A stretch of 64,000 bases of DNA from Eutreptiella sp. 'Long Island Sound 2002'. Its lineage: Eukaryota; Euglenozoa; Euglenophyceae; Eutreptiales; Eutreptiaceae. Below the pieces are notes generated by a model, which had not been told where the DNA came from, did no database searches, and was given only the letters and a program-made list of their open reading frames with translations. The DNA lies in NCBI GenBank assembly GCA_964036045.1, contig OZ038402.1, positions 10,905,513 to 10,969,512 on the forward strand, given 5' to 3'. Positions 54,958 through 64,000 of the stretch are shown piece by piece. Every line of letters starts with the position of its first letter. The stretch's first letter is position 1. The position numbers were made by a program, and so were the translations under genes.

Positions 54958-55638
54958 TCCGAGATCAACCCTGCAATATGAGTCCCATTTGCTGAGCATG
55001 AATGCTGAGCATCCCCAAATATCCTGAGCAATATGCTCAGCATTTTCCTACCATTTTTTACCTTCTATGCTGTGCGTCCCAGCACCATGTGCCGCGCCTT
55101 CTCGGGGTCCCCATGGTGGGGAGAAATCAACGTAGAAAAGAGTGGATGTGGTGGAAATGAGCACAAAATGTGTGAGAAGGGGTGGAAATGGGTGAAACGG
55201 GGCGAAAATGCCGTATGCTCAATGTGGAAGAAGTATCAAAACCTGCGGTCAACCACAATGATGCCCAGAGTATCACAAAGTATGGGTTTCTAGTACGACT
55301 AGACGCCCAAATAGTGCACTGCGCGCGCACACTGCACTTAAGCGCCCCCCCCTTAGTAGGCCCCAAACCCCACCTACCCACCCAAACACCTTCCGAATCA
55401 CGTTTTTTTGAGTTCCTCACCCTCCAAATAGGTGGGGCTCCCCTTGCTTTCCCTTCAACACCCACCCGGTAGTGGGGCAAGGAGGGGGGGGGGGCAAGAG
55501 TGCAACATCGCCGTTTTAATATGTCTTTCAAAAAATTGGCAAAACGTGCATGCAAGTTGGCACACACCATGCAAAAATGGTGAAATTTGCGAAATGCGGT
55601 ACCACCCCCCCCCCCCCCCCCCCGTGCCAATGGCCCAT

Positions 55639-55740
55639 GCTAAGATTCTTTTTTCCCGAAAGGGGGGCCATTGGCAGGGGGGCCATGATTCTTCTTTCCA
55701 AGTGCGGGGGCCATTGGCATGTAGGAGGTGGGGCCATTGC
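55639..55740. repeat. about 105-bp dispersed repeat, copy A
   Basis: TGCTAAGATTCTTTTTTCCC ... GGGGGGCCATTGGCAGGGGG ... GGGGGCCATTGGCATG. Direct copy at 56176-56281. A C-run of about 18 lies just before it (55606-55623) and G-runs lie near 55483. Confidence 0.75.
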
Positions 55741-56175
55741 CTCCGAGTATTATCAAAATGTTTCAAAAACACCGGCGTGAGCATTTTCTTGCCTGTGCAT
55801 CTTGTTGAGGCATTGTTTGGATGCATCCCTTCCAGGGGCACATCTTTTAAATGGCTGTAGGTCTCACTTCCTTCCAGTTCTTTCTACTCACCTATCATGC
55901 ATACAAAGCACTCTCTCGGGATCAACATCCCCAGGCAGCTCCTGTATGGGCAACAGACACATTAGCTCTCTAGGGTTTGGAAGTCCCTAGGCCGATGTAG
56001 CTCCTACATGGGCAACATGCAAGGTCCAATATTGTTCAAACAAAGACCGCAAACACTTCCATCCATGATATACTTCCCCTTCATGACCAAAATAATCTTG
56101 TATGTCCAACTGGCAACATTTTGCAGCACAAAATAAGCCAAAACATGGGATTCTTCAACAAAAGACCCTTCGGGG

Positions 56176-56281
56176 GCCAAGATTCTTCATTTCGAAAGAG
56201 GGGCCATTGGCAGAGGGGGCCATGATTGTTCATTGTGGGTGGGGGCGCCATTGGCATGAGGGGGGGGGGGGCATTGGCAAG
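56176..56281. repeat. about 105-bp dispersed repeat, copy B
   Basis: GGCCAAGATTCTTCATTTCG ... GGGGCCATTGGCAGAGGGGG ... GGCGCCATTGGCATGAG, same order and strand as copy A with substitutions. It ends in a G-run of about 13. Confidence 0.75.
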
Positions 56282-56389
56282 GGGGGGAGGGTATGTGTGA
56301 AACACGGGAGCCCCCAGTATCCCCCAATAGCTCCCACCACATTCCACGTTTTTTCCCACAGATCAGTGTGTATTAACAGCATGACAGGT

Positions 56390-57690
56390 TTCTGTGTGCA
56401 TTATTGGGGCCGCGTCATAATGGGGGACACGTACTCATGCGCCCCATTCGACCCTGGGTTGGCATGTGCCTGGGCTTGTTTTTGGCACACAATTGATTTG
56501 CGGGGTGCAAGCGCAGAAAGGCAGCGCACGATCACACACGATAAGTGGCCGTCAGCCAACATGCTGAACGGTTGTTCATGCACTATGCACGCAGTTTTAG
56601 AGCTCCCACCCACTATTGACCAGCAATTTCTACCATCCACCACAAGCACCGCTATGTGCAAACATGGGACACGATGTAGAGTAAGGTCAAAGAAAACTCA
56701 CCCCTGTCGGGGCGTTGGTGGCGAACCAAGGAGACCGCCACATACTGCTAGTGTCACATTTTTGCCCGCATTGCAAAATGCACTCCCAATTGAAGGGCTT
56801 GATATATGAGGAAGATGCATGAAGGTGGAGAGCTACAAATATAAGCCCTGTCACAAATAGAAAATTCTTCTTCTTGCATGTGACAGAGCAAATTCGAGCA
56901 CCCCAACCTTTCCCATCACTATTGCACATGCAAGTGCAATTGTCATGCACATGTCTGAAGCTGTGGTCAATTTCAGGTCATTGACGTGGGGTATAGGCGT
57001 GCACGATTCCCCAATTCATTGGTGGAGGCCCTGACTTGTTGGGTTTGTGATACCTCCGGCAGGTTCCATTGATCACAATGGACTGGCCTGATAACAAACT
57101 CCTGCATCCTGCATACGGTGCCATTCCCACTTTCCAAGACACCCATTCAATGTGGCGCCATGAAGGCAACAACAACATGTACAGGCTTCCAACAGTACGA
57201 GAGCACCACCTGAAATGACTTGGCATGCACGAGGAAAGCAACCGTTTCTGGGCGCCCAATACTGCCCAAAGCACAGAGGCTCACGTCATAGCTGATCTTT
57301 TGATAACCCACAACTCACACTACAGATATGGGACACACACAAAGCTTTTGGTCTTCCTTTCCAGGGGGCATTTGTGTGTGCCGCGAATACAGCACTCATT
57401 ACCAGTGCCACTGTGGTGGAACCAAACCTGAAACGACCAATCACTGAAATCCCACATGCAAGGGCCAAAAGCTGAAAAATTCAACGCATCATATCTTCCC
57501 ACAGCTCCCTAAACCTTTCCCATGCAATTGTCCAGCCCACACAATGCAAGCAACCATGGATCCTCAGGAATGTTTGGCAGCCTTGACTTGGGTTTGCCCA
57601 GCCGTTTAAGGCAATATTGTTGAAGATTGCCCAAGGTGCAGAAGCGACCAGGAATGCTACCCGACACACACGGTGAACGCCATCCATGAT
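56390..57690 (-). pseudogene. unrecognised minus-strand coding remnants
   Basis: Several minus-strand stretches have protein-like composition: FNNIALNGWANPSQGCQTFL and HCVGWTIAWERFRELWEDMM (57687-57481), HTNAPWKGRPKALCVSHICS (about 57380-57290), APYAGCRSLLSGQSIVINGT (about 57130-57050) and VDGRNCWSIVGGSSKTACIV (56640-56580). Frames change between them and splice sites are not evident. They may be one decayed mobile-element protein or exons of an unrecognised gene. Confidence 0.3.
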
Positions 57691-58046
57691 AAAATCAACT
57701 CACGATGGCATGTTGCTTTGTGGGTCACTTAAAAGTGTGTGCAGGGGGCTGTCCCATTCGGGATATGGTGCGAGGTTTGGGCATTATGATGAAATCTTAT
57801 AACTAATGTTTAATATCATTATGATTATTATTATCATTTACTGTACATGGATGCCTACTGTCCTCCCTCCTCCTCCTCCTCCTCCTCACCTTTGAATGAA
57901 GGCCTTTTCGCTCTTTCCATGGGCCCAAAGGGCCCTGCCCCTGCCCCCCATCCCCCCCTCGCCAGGCGGCGTGGTCCTGGGCATCCCGAAAGGGCTTCGT
58001 GTCATGTCTGAGGGCGCCCCCCCCCTGCCCCCTCCATGAGGCCTAC
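57691..58046. other. region 3' of the GC-rich exon
   Basis: AT-rich sequence at 57780-57850, a TCC trinucleotide run at about 57862-57888, then C-rich sequence that is probably intron of the minus-strand gene. No exon recognised. Confidence 0.4.
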
Positions 58047-58987
58047 CCTGCATACACTTGGGCCCTGGAGGCGTCCAGCCCACGGGGATTCACATCGGGA
58101 TTGTGCAGCCAGGGGATGAGCGACGAGCAGGCGGCCGCCGGGTCCCCGCTGCTCGAGAGCTCGCCCTGCCAGTACTCGTTGCCGGGGAATGCGTTGGAAT
58201 CCCCGGCGAACTGGTAAACCACCAAAAGGCGCTGGTTTGGGCCCGCCAGCGCCGCCGACGGCTCCCGCTCGTCGCACCGGATCTCAATGCGGTTGCCGGC
58301 GGCGCCAGTGACGACCGCCGGGCGGTGCCCGACGCCCGCGCGGCCGCGCGCGTCGCATGGCCCGTTGCCGAAGACCTGGGCGCAGTACGATGTGTTGAAG
58401 TACGCGAAGTCGACCACGTGCACCCCCGGCAGCGCCGCCGCGCACAGCGCGGCGCGGAAGCCCAGCAGCATCCACAGAGCCTGGCGCGCGTCCAGCGCCC
58501 ACCACGGCTCCCGCGCCACGCTCCTGATGACATGGCAGAACGCCCCGGCACCGGCGGCCCCGCGCCGCGAGCACTCCGAGAGGAACGCCACCGCCTGCAG
58601 GCGGTACCGGGCGCGCAGCGCTCCGACGTTCAACAGCCCCGCGGGCACGGCCGCGAACCGCCCCCCGCCGCCGGGCGCGCGCGCGGCCGCCGCGGCCTCG
58701 GCGTACGTGAGGAAGTGCGCGAGGCCGTACAGCGGGGCCCAGGCGTCGAGGAGCGACGCGTTGCGCGCGGCCCGGGGCCCGTAGCCCCGGGCCGGGGTGT
58801 TCTGCGCCGGGGTCACGACCATGTGCTGCCACTCCATGAGCCCCGGGCGCTCGAAGCGGCAGCCGACCTGGTCCACGACCACCCCCGCGGCCTCGAAGGC
58901 CCCCGCGGGGCCGGGCCGCCCCCGGTTGTCCCGGCGGCCGTCGTTGACGAAGAACGTGGGGACCGCGACGCCGAGCAACGCGGAGAT
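58047..58987 (-). CDS. long GC-rich exon of a conserved-looking protein of unknown function
   Basis: 941 nt between acceptor CTGTTCAG|ATC and donor GCAGG|GTAGGC, open throughout; the in-frame stop TAG lies within the donor. Content: [113 protein letters not shown] and [19 protein letters not shown]. Codon third positions are almost all G or C, unlike the surroundings, and no other frame gives comparable motifs. It recalls a conserved domain of unknown function (possibly Pfam DUF4804), from memory only. Upstream and downstream exons were not identified. The duplication junction lies 384 bp upstream. Confidence 0.7.
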
Positions 58988-59370
58988 CTGAACAGGGGCG
59001 GGGGGTGGAAGGGGGAGAACGCAACGCCACCGGCAGCACCGGCCCCATCGGAAGTCCGAGGCGCCCTTTGGAGCCTTGGCCCCGGCCGGGCCCAGCCCTT
59101 CGCTTTTGTCTGCTGTCTTCACCCTCCTTAGCCTTCAGCCTTCTGTCTCCTCCCCCTCCCTCCTCCTCCGATTCTTTTGTTTTTCGGACACAGCGGCCAC
59201 AATACGCAAAGAAGTTTTGACCCCCCCAGCCCACCCCCTGTGTGACACTCCGTCTGGTTGATGTTCCTTTACGGGGCCCTGGACAGTCACCCGTTCTTCC
59301 CTTCGCATGTCATGTTGCGTCGGGTCGCTGCTTTCTGCCGGCCTCTGCGGCCGGTGCTCTTGCTGGTGTC
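58988..59370. other. end of the 14-kb unit, probably intron or 5' region
   Basis: C/T-rich sequence leading into the acceptor of the GC-rich exon, then CCTCTGCGGCCGGTGCTC just before the junction. No coding identified. Confidence 0.4.
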
Positions 59371-61511
59371 GAGATTGCCGTGGGCAGTACTGCGGGTGGT
59401 CCTTCGCCGTCAGATCTGGGTGCGCTAGGTGATCCTGCGGACGTGTGTGGCAACGACCGTCCGACGCCCGCCTCCGCCCATGCCACAACATGGCACAGGG
59501 GCATGAATAGGTTGGCGCTCGATGCCGCACGGGGCGTAAGGGGCTGCACAAGGGGGTTGGGGTGCCGATTGCAGCGTTGGCGCGGCCAAGCACCACGCAC
59601 CAGGCCCACAGTTGAGTTGCAGGGGCTTCTGTTGGTCCGGTTTTCAGTCGATTTGGACGCGCCCGGTCCGAGTTATGGTCAGTTTGGTCGCCCCACCGGC
59701 CACGGCCGGGCCGAAAATTTCAAAGCTGACAGTGAGTCTTTAGGCTCGGATTCGTAAAATTCCAAAATTTTGCGGTTTTCAGCACAAGGCGACATTTTTT
59801 TTTCGACGCGCGTGCGCCCTGCCTTTTTCTACCGAGTTTTGGACCTGGGAGAGCACCATGTCCGATATTGGACTACGGCCTCCACAGGGGCGGTGTGCCG
59901 TGCCTGCCGCTGACGCATCGAATGCCTTGGACACAGGGAGGGCCGGAGTGGGTGCCCACCGCACAGTGGAACGGCGGTGGACCCAGGCACTGCGGACATA
60001 TGTGTGCTTCGGATGCCAAGACACTTGGGCTAAGGGCCGAAAGGGACATTCAGTCCATCACTACCGGCCTCGATTGTGCCCTCCGGACCTGAACCGCACT
60101 AACCCCCGTGCACAGGCCCCAGTGGCCTTGACAGTCACTGCAGCGCACGGCCTGTGCGATGGGATGAGGGTCGTCGCCCAAAGCGATGGTTGCGGCTCAT
60201 CACGAGCAGTTGTCAGAGCAGGACGGTGTTGAAGGCCAGTGCCTTGTTTTGTCTGTCGGCACTGTGGACAGCGAACAGGGCAGTGGGCCCCGCGGTTGCT
60301 GGGCAATCCTCATCGGTCAAGCGCGGGTCGGTGGCGGGTCCCCGCCAACCGCCATCGGAGAGGCGTGCACCGCCGTTGCTTGCTCATGAACCGTCATTGG
60401 CTGGCGGCCGTCCAGTGCCTTGCACGTTGTGCCCCGTGGCACTGGGCGGCCATGTGTACTGACCCCCAAGATTTTCGTGTAGCATTGTGAACATCCATCA
60501 CCATCGGCTTCTATGAAGGCCCGGGCTCACCACCAGCCACACGGGTGTCCCAAAAATGGACCTGCGTCGAGCGCATGGGGGCATTACGATGATCATTTAC
60601 GCTTTTCCTCGTTTTGTGATAAATTCTACGGCGCCTTTTTTTTTTGTTGCACAAAACGTGCTGCTCCAGAGCCTGTGCCTAAAACGATTGTCTCATTGGA
60701 AGCAGGAACGTTGTCAGGCAACCATCTGTTTTCCTCTTCAGTAGCCCGAAGATGAAATCCCCTGGGGGCTCTTTGCTGGAGCCTCGGAGGCATGGCAGGA
60801 ATGCCGCCCAAGAGGGGCGGGGTTCGGGTTTGGGGGGGGCATTGATGGATTCCCCATTTCGTTCCGAGCATTTTGAATGTACACAAGTTGGGGGGTAGAA
60901 TCCCACTAACCATTCTAACCATTCACAATCCGCCATGCGTTCATCAGCTCAAGTGCCCCGCCGGCCTCTGCCACAACTGCTCTGCCTGGCCCGTGTTCCC
61001 CCAATGACAAACCTGCTGTTCCCCATTGGCGTAGGTTGGGGGGTTCTTAGGGGGGGGGGGGGGGCTCAAAGGTCAGGTGTGGACACGCCACTTAGCTTCA
61101 GCCGCGCCTGCCCCACGGCCTTCATCGCCTCTCCAGTTCCATTGAATGTTCCGGGTTGATGCCAAGTTCGTTCCATTGTGCTGGTCCCTCACCTCCCTGG
61201 TCAGGGTCAGAGGTTGGGTTCTTAGGGGGGGTGTGACCTAATTAAAAAACAGACAAATGCAAACCAGAGGTAATGCACTCCACAGTAAGGCATAAATGCA
61301 TCGTTATTCTCTATGCCAAACCTGGTTAAACCTCAAGACACACACTGTGTCTGAAACAGAAAACAGAACATCATGTCTGACTACATTAGTCACACAATCA
61401 CAGTCAGTAGCTGTCAGTCAGACATCAGCAATCAGTGTCGGTTGGGTTCTTAGGAGGGGGGGGGTCCCTGGCCCTACACACAACACCCCCCTGTGCCCCA
61501 ATAAAAAAAGG

Positions 61512-61718
61512 CTAGGTCCGCAGTCGTCTTCTGCGGCAGATGCGGCACCACAGCGCAGTGTTGGGGTGCAGGGCGACGCACTGAGGGCGGGTGCAATGTA
61601 CCGGAGTGGCATACATATCAAGCATTGCCAGGGGCCGCAGCCCCTGCGTCTCGGTGATGAATGTGCTCAAGGGGGTGAGCCGTGCTGTACTCGGGGACAC
61701 GTCTATCGGCGTTTGGGC
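61512..61718 (-). CDS. candidate terminal exon with Cys4 motif (copy 2)
   Basis: Identical to the exon at 47468-47674, shifted by 14,044 bp. Confidence 0.3.
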   Translation of the reverse strand, partial: AQTPIDVSPSTARLTPLSTFITETQGLRPLAMLDMYATPVHCTRPQCVALHPNTALWCRICRRRRLRT

Positions 61719-63560
61719 CTACAATGCGATGGACGGGGCAGAGGTTGTCACCGAATGGCGAATGGCACCACGGGGGCAGTTGCAACCTCAGCATCAGTTC
61801 CGTGGGGGCTCTGCTGCACAGCGCGGGAATAGCGCCTAATCGTAAATTGGCGTTCCCGTGACCACCCCTGAACACCACCCACCATCAGGGGAGCATACGT
61901 CCACGGGCCAAACACAGCAGATTTAGACCAAAGACTGGCAGCATTTTTGCATTTTCAGTGTGAAACATAGTTTGTTTTAACTCGTTATCTGAGTTTTTGG
62001 ACTGAGTAGGAATCTGGGGCAGTCCTGTGTCTGGGAACACAGTGGTCGCCGCGGTCACCTTGGCCAACAGGGGAAGCGGGACCAACACAGCCCACCTGTC
62101 GCACAGCGCGCGGTACGCCCCCCCCCCCCCCCCCATGACGCCGACCGGCATGGCACACCTGGGCCACATCAACCACCGAAACCAGTGCCGCTGTGTTGTG
62201 GTCCCGCACAGTGACCGGCTGGGGCTTCGGGGCTGATGTGAAGTCTTGGAGGTGGGGGCGCGGCTCATTGGTTGCGACAGTTGTGCTGGTGGGCAGCCCC
62301 CGGGATGGCTGACCCTCCAAGTCTGAAGCAAAGGCAGAGGAGTCCCAGACCACATCCCCAGCCATACGCATCGCACCCAACCCCTCGTCAGGCACACCCC
62401 TCGGGATGCTAAAAGCGTTATTGCACAGGCCCCAGTTGTGAATTCCGAAAAGTTCCTTCGCAAATTTGGCCTAAAGGCCAGCAATTTGCATTTGTGTAAT
62501 TTGGTGTTTGACACCTACCGTTGCTCTGAAAGGGGGGGTGTTTACATGGGGGGGGGGGCGCCCAGGTGCAGCCCCCGACGTTGACACCTCCTCAACATCT
62601 TGGCCATCTGAAGGGGGGATGGGCTGGGGCAGCCGGGATGGCACCCTGTGGCATCACTCCAACAGTCTTTGGGGGTCTCTGTTTCTGCGTTTTCCCACAG
62701 GAAGTGCAACTTTCCTTCATCATCCCGGAAACAGCGAACCGTCGACTGGCGTGGGGTCGCCACCCGCAGCCATCGGTGAACCGTGGACCACCGCGGCCTG
62801 CACACCATCCGCCTTCAGCGAACGACCACCGGGTGCCTTGCACACTATGCCCGACCGTCGATCGAGTGCGGGCATTGCTTGGGCGTTGTTCGGCGTGCGT
62901 AGCGGCCGGGCCACGGCAGTGCAGATGTGTTCCCCACGACAGGCAGGGCCTTGCAGTGCGGGATGGGTGGGGGGGTTGAGCATCTCTAGTTTGTCCGGAG
63001 ACCACCCCACCCACACCTGACCCCAAGGGGGAGTGTCTGCACCGCGCTACTTGTACGGTGGGTTTACCCGGAATGGGTTAGCTTTTACTGCCTCCCCAAA
63101 TGCCCCCTAAGGAGAGCAAACCCTTGGGTGCAAGACCTGTGTAAACATCCCTCTGTCTTGCCCTATCCGGCGCCTCGCAAGGTGGAAAAACATAAGATGG
63201 CCCCTTGGGAGCAACCAGCACCCTCGTTTGGGGTCTCCCTGCTGGATTGTCGATTTTTCCTACCCTTGTCCGAATAGCGGAGGGAATAGCTCTTCCGGCC
63301 TAGCTACCAGTTAATCTACAGTTGCTTGGTCGGGCCAGACGGCTAAATCTCTGCGCCGCGCGCCTGCACGCGCACTGCGTCAGGTGCTCCCCCCTATGCC
63401 CACAGCCATCCACACAGACCCACTCTCAGGTCTGCAGACCCACCCACCCATGCCACTTCCACTTGGCACACTGTGAATGCGCTACTACATGCAGTCTAAT
63501 CCTTGGCACCTTTCCATTGATTACCCCTCAGTTCTGCTCTCGTGATAGTTTGGGGCTCAC

Positions 63561-63767
63561 TCTCTGGCACCAGCCATCGGTGGCCCAGGTCCCAACCCCC
63601 TGCCTCCGCCCTGTGAACTGCACCATGCCAAGCAGGGCCGCACCTGACACTGTTCTCAAGGGTCCAGGGGAACCGGGCTCCTCTGCAGGTGGCACAAAGG
63701 CCAGCATCAGCATGACCACTGCCACCACAGCGACCCAACTGACTTTGGTCACCGTATTCCATCGCAT
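63561..63767 (-). CDS. candidate first exon with membrane anchor (copy 2)
   Basis: Identical to 49517-49723 at +14,044. In copy 2 a gene starting here would read leftward across the duplication junction (59370/59371) toward the GC-rich exon at 58047-58987. Confidence 0.35.
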
Positions 63768-64000
63768 CACTGCGGCACATAGTGAGGGATGCCCATCTGC
63801 CACAGGAATGGAGAGCAATGATGACTGCACGACACACACAAGAGCCATGACTTCTTATTATTTAAGACAGACCTCCAAAGACTTAGTCTAGAGTTTGCCA
63901 TTGGATCTCGAGCAGCACTGCATTTGACTCTGCGACCCAGCCCCTGGTCTTTGGCTGGGCGGATCTGAATCCCTTGGTTTTGTGATCGGCACTGGCTCAC

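Larger units (their letters stand above)
51558..55045 (+). mobile_element. candidate mobile element with terminal direct repeats and one large ORF
   Basis: About 150 bp beginning CGCTTGGAAGTTTTCGAAA at 51558, with a second tandem copy from about 51741, recurs once in the same orientation at about 54807-54955. Shared blocks include GATGCTCGGAAGTTTTGGCA, AACGCAACCGATATCGGTAG and GTTCCATGGGCTTCCCAGCC. Between them lies the large ORF 52289-54663. Just past the right repeat TGCTGAGCAT (54990, 55003) faces ATGCTCAGCA (55033-55042). Structure suggests an LTR-like or other terminal-repeat element; no known transposase or integrase motif was recognised and target-site duplications were not identified. 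Confidence 0.45.
45327..59370. repeat. 14,044-bp unit, copy 1 of a tandem duplication
   Basis: Every base compared from 45327 onward recurs at +14,044 from 59371 to the window end, including homopolymer lengths. The second copy begins exactly after base 59370, so the simplest reading is a head-to-tail duplication of the whole 14,044-bp unit. Confidence 0.85.
59371..64000. repeat. copy 2 of the tandem unit (first 4,630 bp, runs off the window)
   Basis: Matches 45327-49956 at constant offset with no indel, judged from identical translated frames throughout and direct comparison of several blocks. Left flanks differ: ...TTCTGAGGCA before copy 1 and ...CTTGCTGGTGTC before copy 2. All features of copy 1 recur here. 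Confidence 0.85.

Noticed and set aside
58058..59131. Plus-strand ORF of 357 codons opposite the GC-rich exon
   Set aside because: Arg/Pro-rich shadow of high-GC coding on the minus strand; the minus frame has the conserved-looking motifs and splice borders.
1..64000. CRISPR arrays, bacterial operons or phage genes
   Set aside because: Tandem repeats here lack unique spacers of constant length, and genes are intron-split; the tandem arrays are satellites.

Overview
The window is nuclear DNA of a eukaryote, most likely a microbial, probably photosynthetic, eukaryote. Protein-coding sequence is split into short exons whose GT-AG boundaries join in phase. Introns run from about 120 bp to more than 10 kb. 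There are tRNA genes, non-LTR retrotransposon remains, minisatellites and many G/C homopolymer tracts. Nothing is operonic or bacterial. The species cannot be named from sequence alone; a CbiX-domain chelatase, a YeeZ-like SDR and a VKOR-family protein fit an algal lineage but do not prove it.

Left part (1-25 kb). Two minus-strand genes can be rebuilt exon by exon. The first is a two-domain CbiX/sirohydrochlorin-chelatase-like gene (17689 down to 3094): 5 exons, 332 codons plus stop, all phases consistent. Its last intron is 10.7 kb and holds a decayed LINE with a recognisable endonuclease domain. The second is a YeeZ-like NAD(P)-dependent atypical SDR/epimerase (24777 down to about 19394): 7 exons, 334 codons plus stop. 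Two tRNA-type genes lie upstream of it on the minus strand at 25.6-25.9 kb.

Middle (25-41 kb). This holds a 163-codon ORF of unknown function, a reverse-transcriptase fragment and a VKOR-family gene (first exon clear, redox CxxC exon likely). It continues with pentanucleotide arrays and a densely hairpinned segment with 5S-rRNA-like features. A 5-kb satellite block follows: about 34 units of 94 bp, then about 38 units of 47 bp (exactly half). Its very long open frames are by-products of the repeat. Three 105-bp tandem repeats then lead into an unrecognised ORF with a possible C2H2 finger.

Right part (41-64 kb). There is a MITE-like inverted-repeat element and a possible kinase exon. A 14,044-bp unit (45327-59370) is followed head-to-tail by at least 4,630 bp of a second copy with no indels. 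Inside the unit are a large unrecognised ORF (52289-54663, one frame change) flanked by direct repeats, which looks like an undescribed mobile element, and a long GC-rich exon of a conserved-looking protein of unknown function on the minus strand. The duplicated part carries several exon-like minus-strand stretches that I could not assemble into one gene.

The genes do not form a visible pathway. The most unusual material is the 94/47-bp satellite, the tandem 14-kb duplication and the terminal-repeat element.
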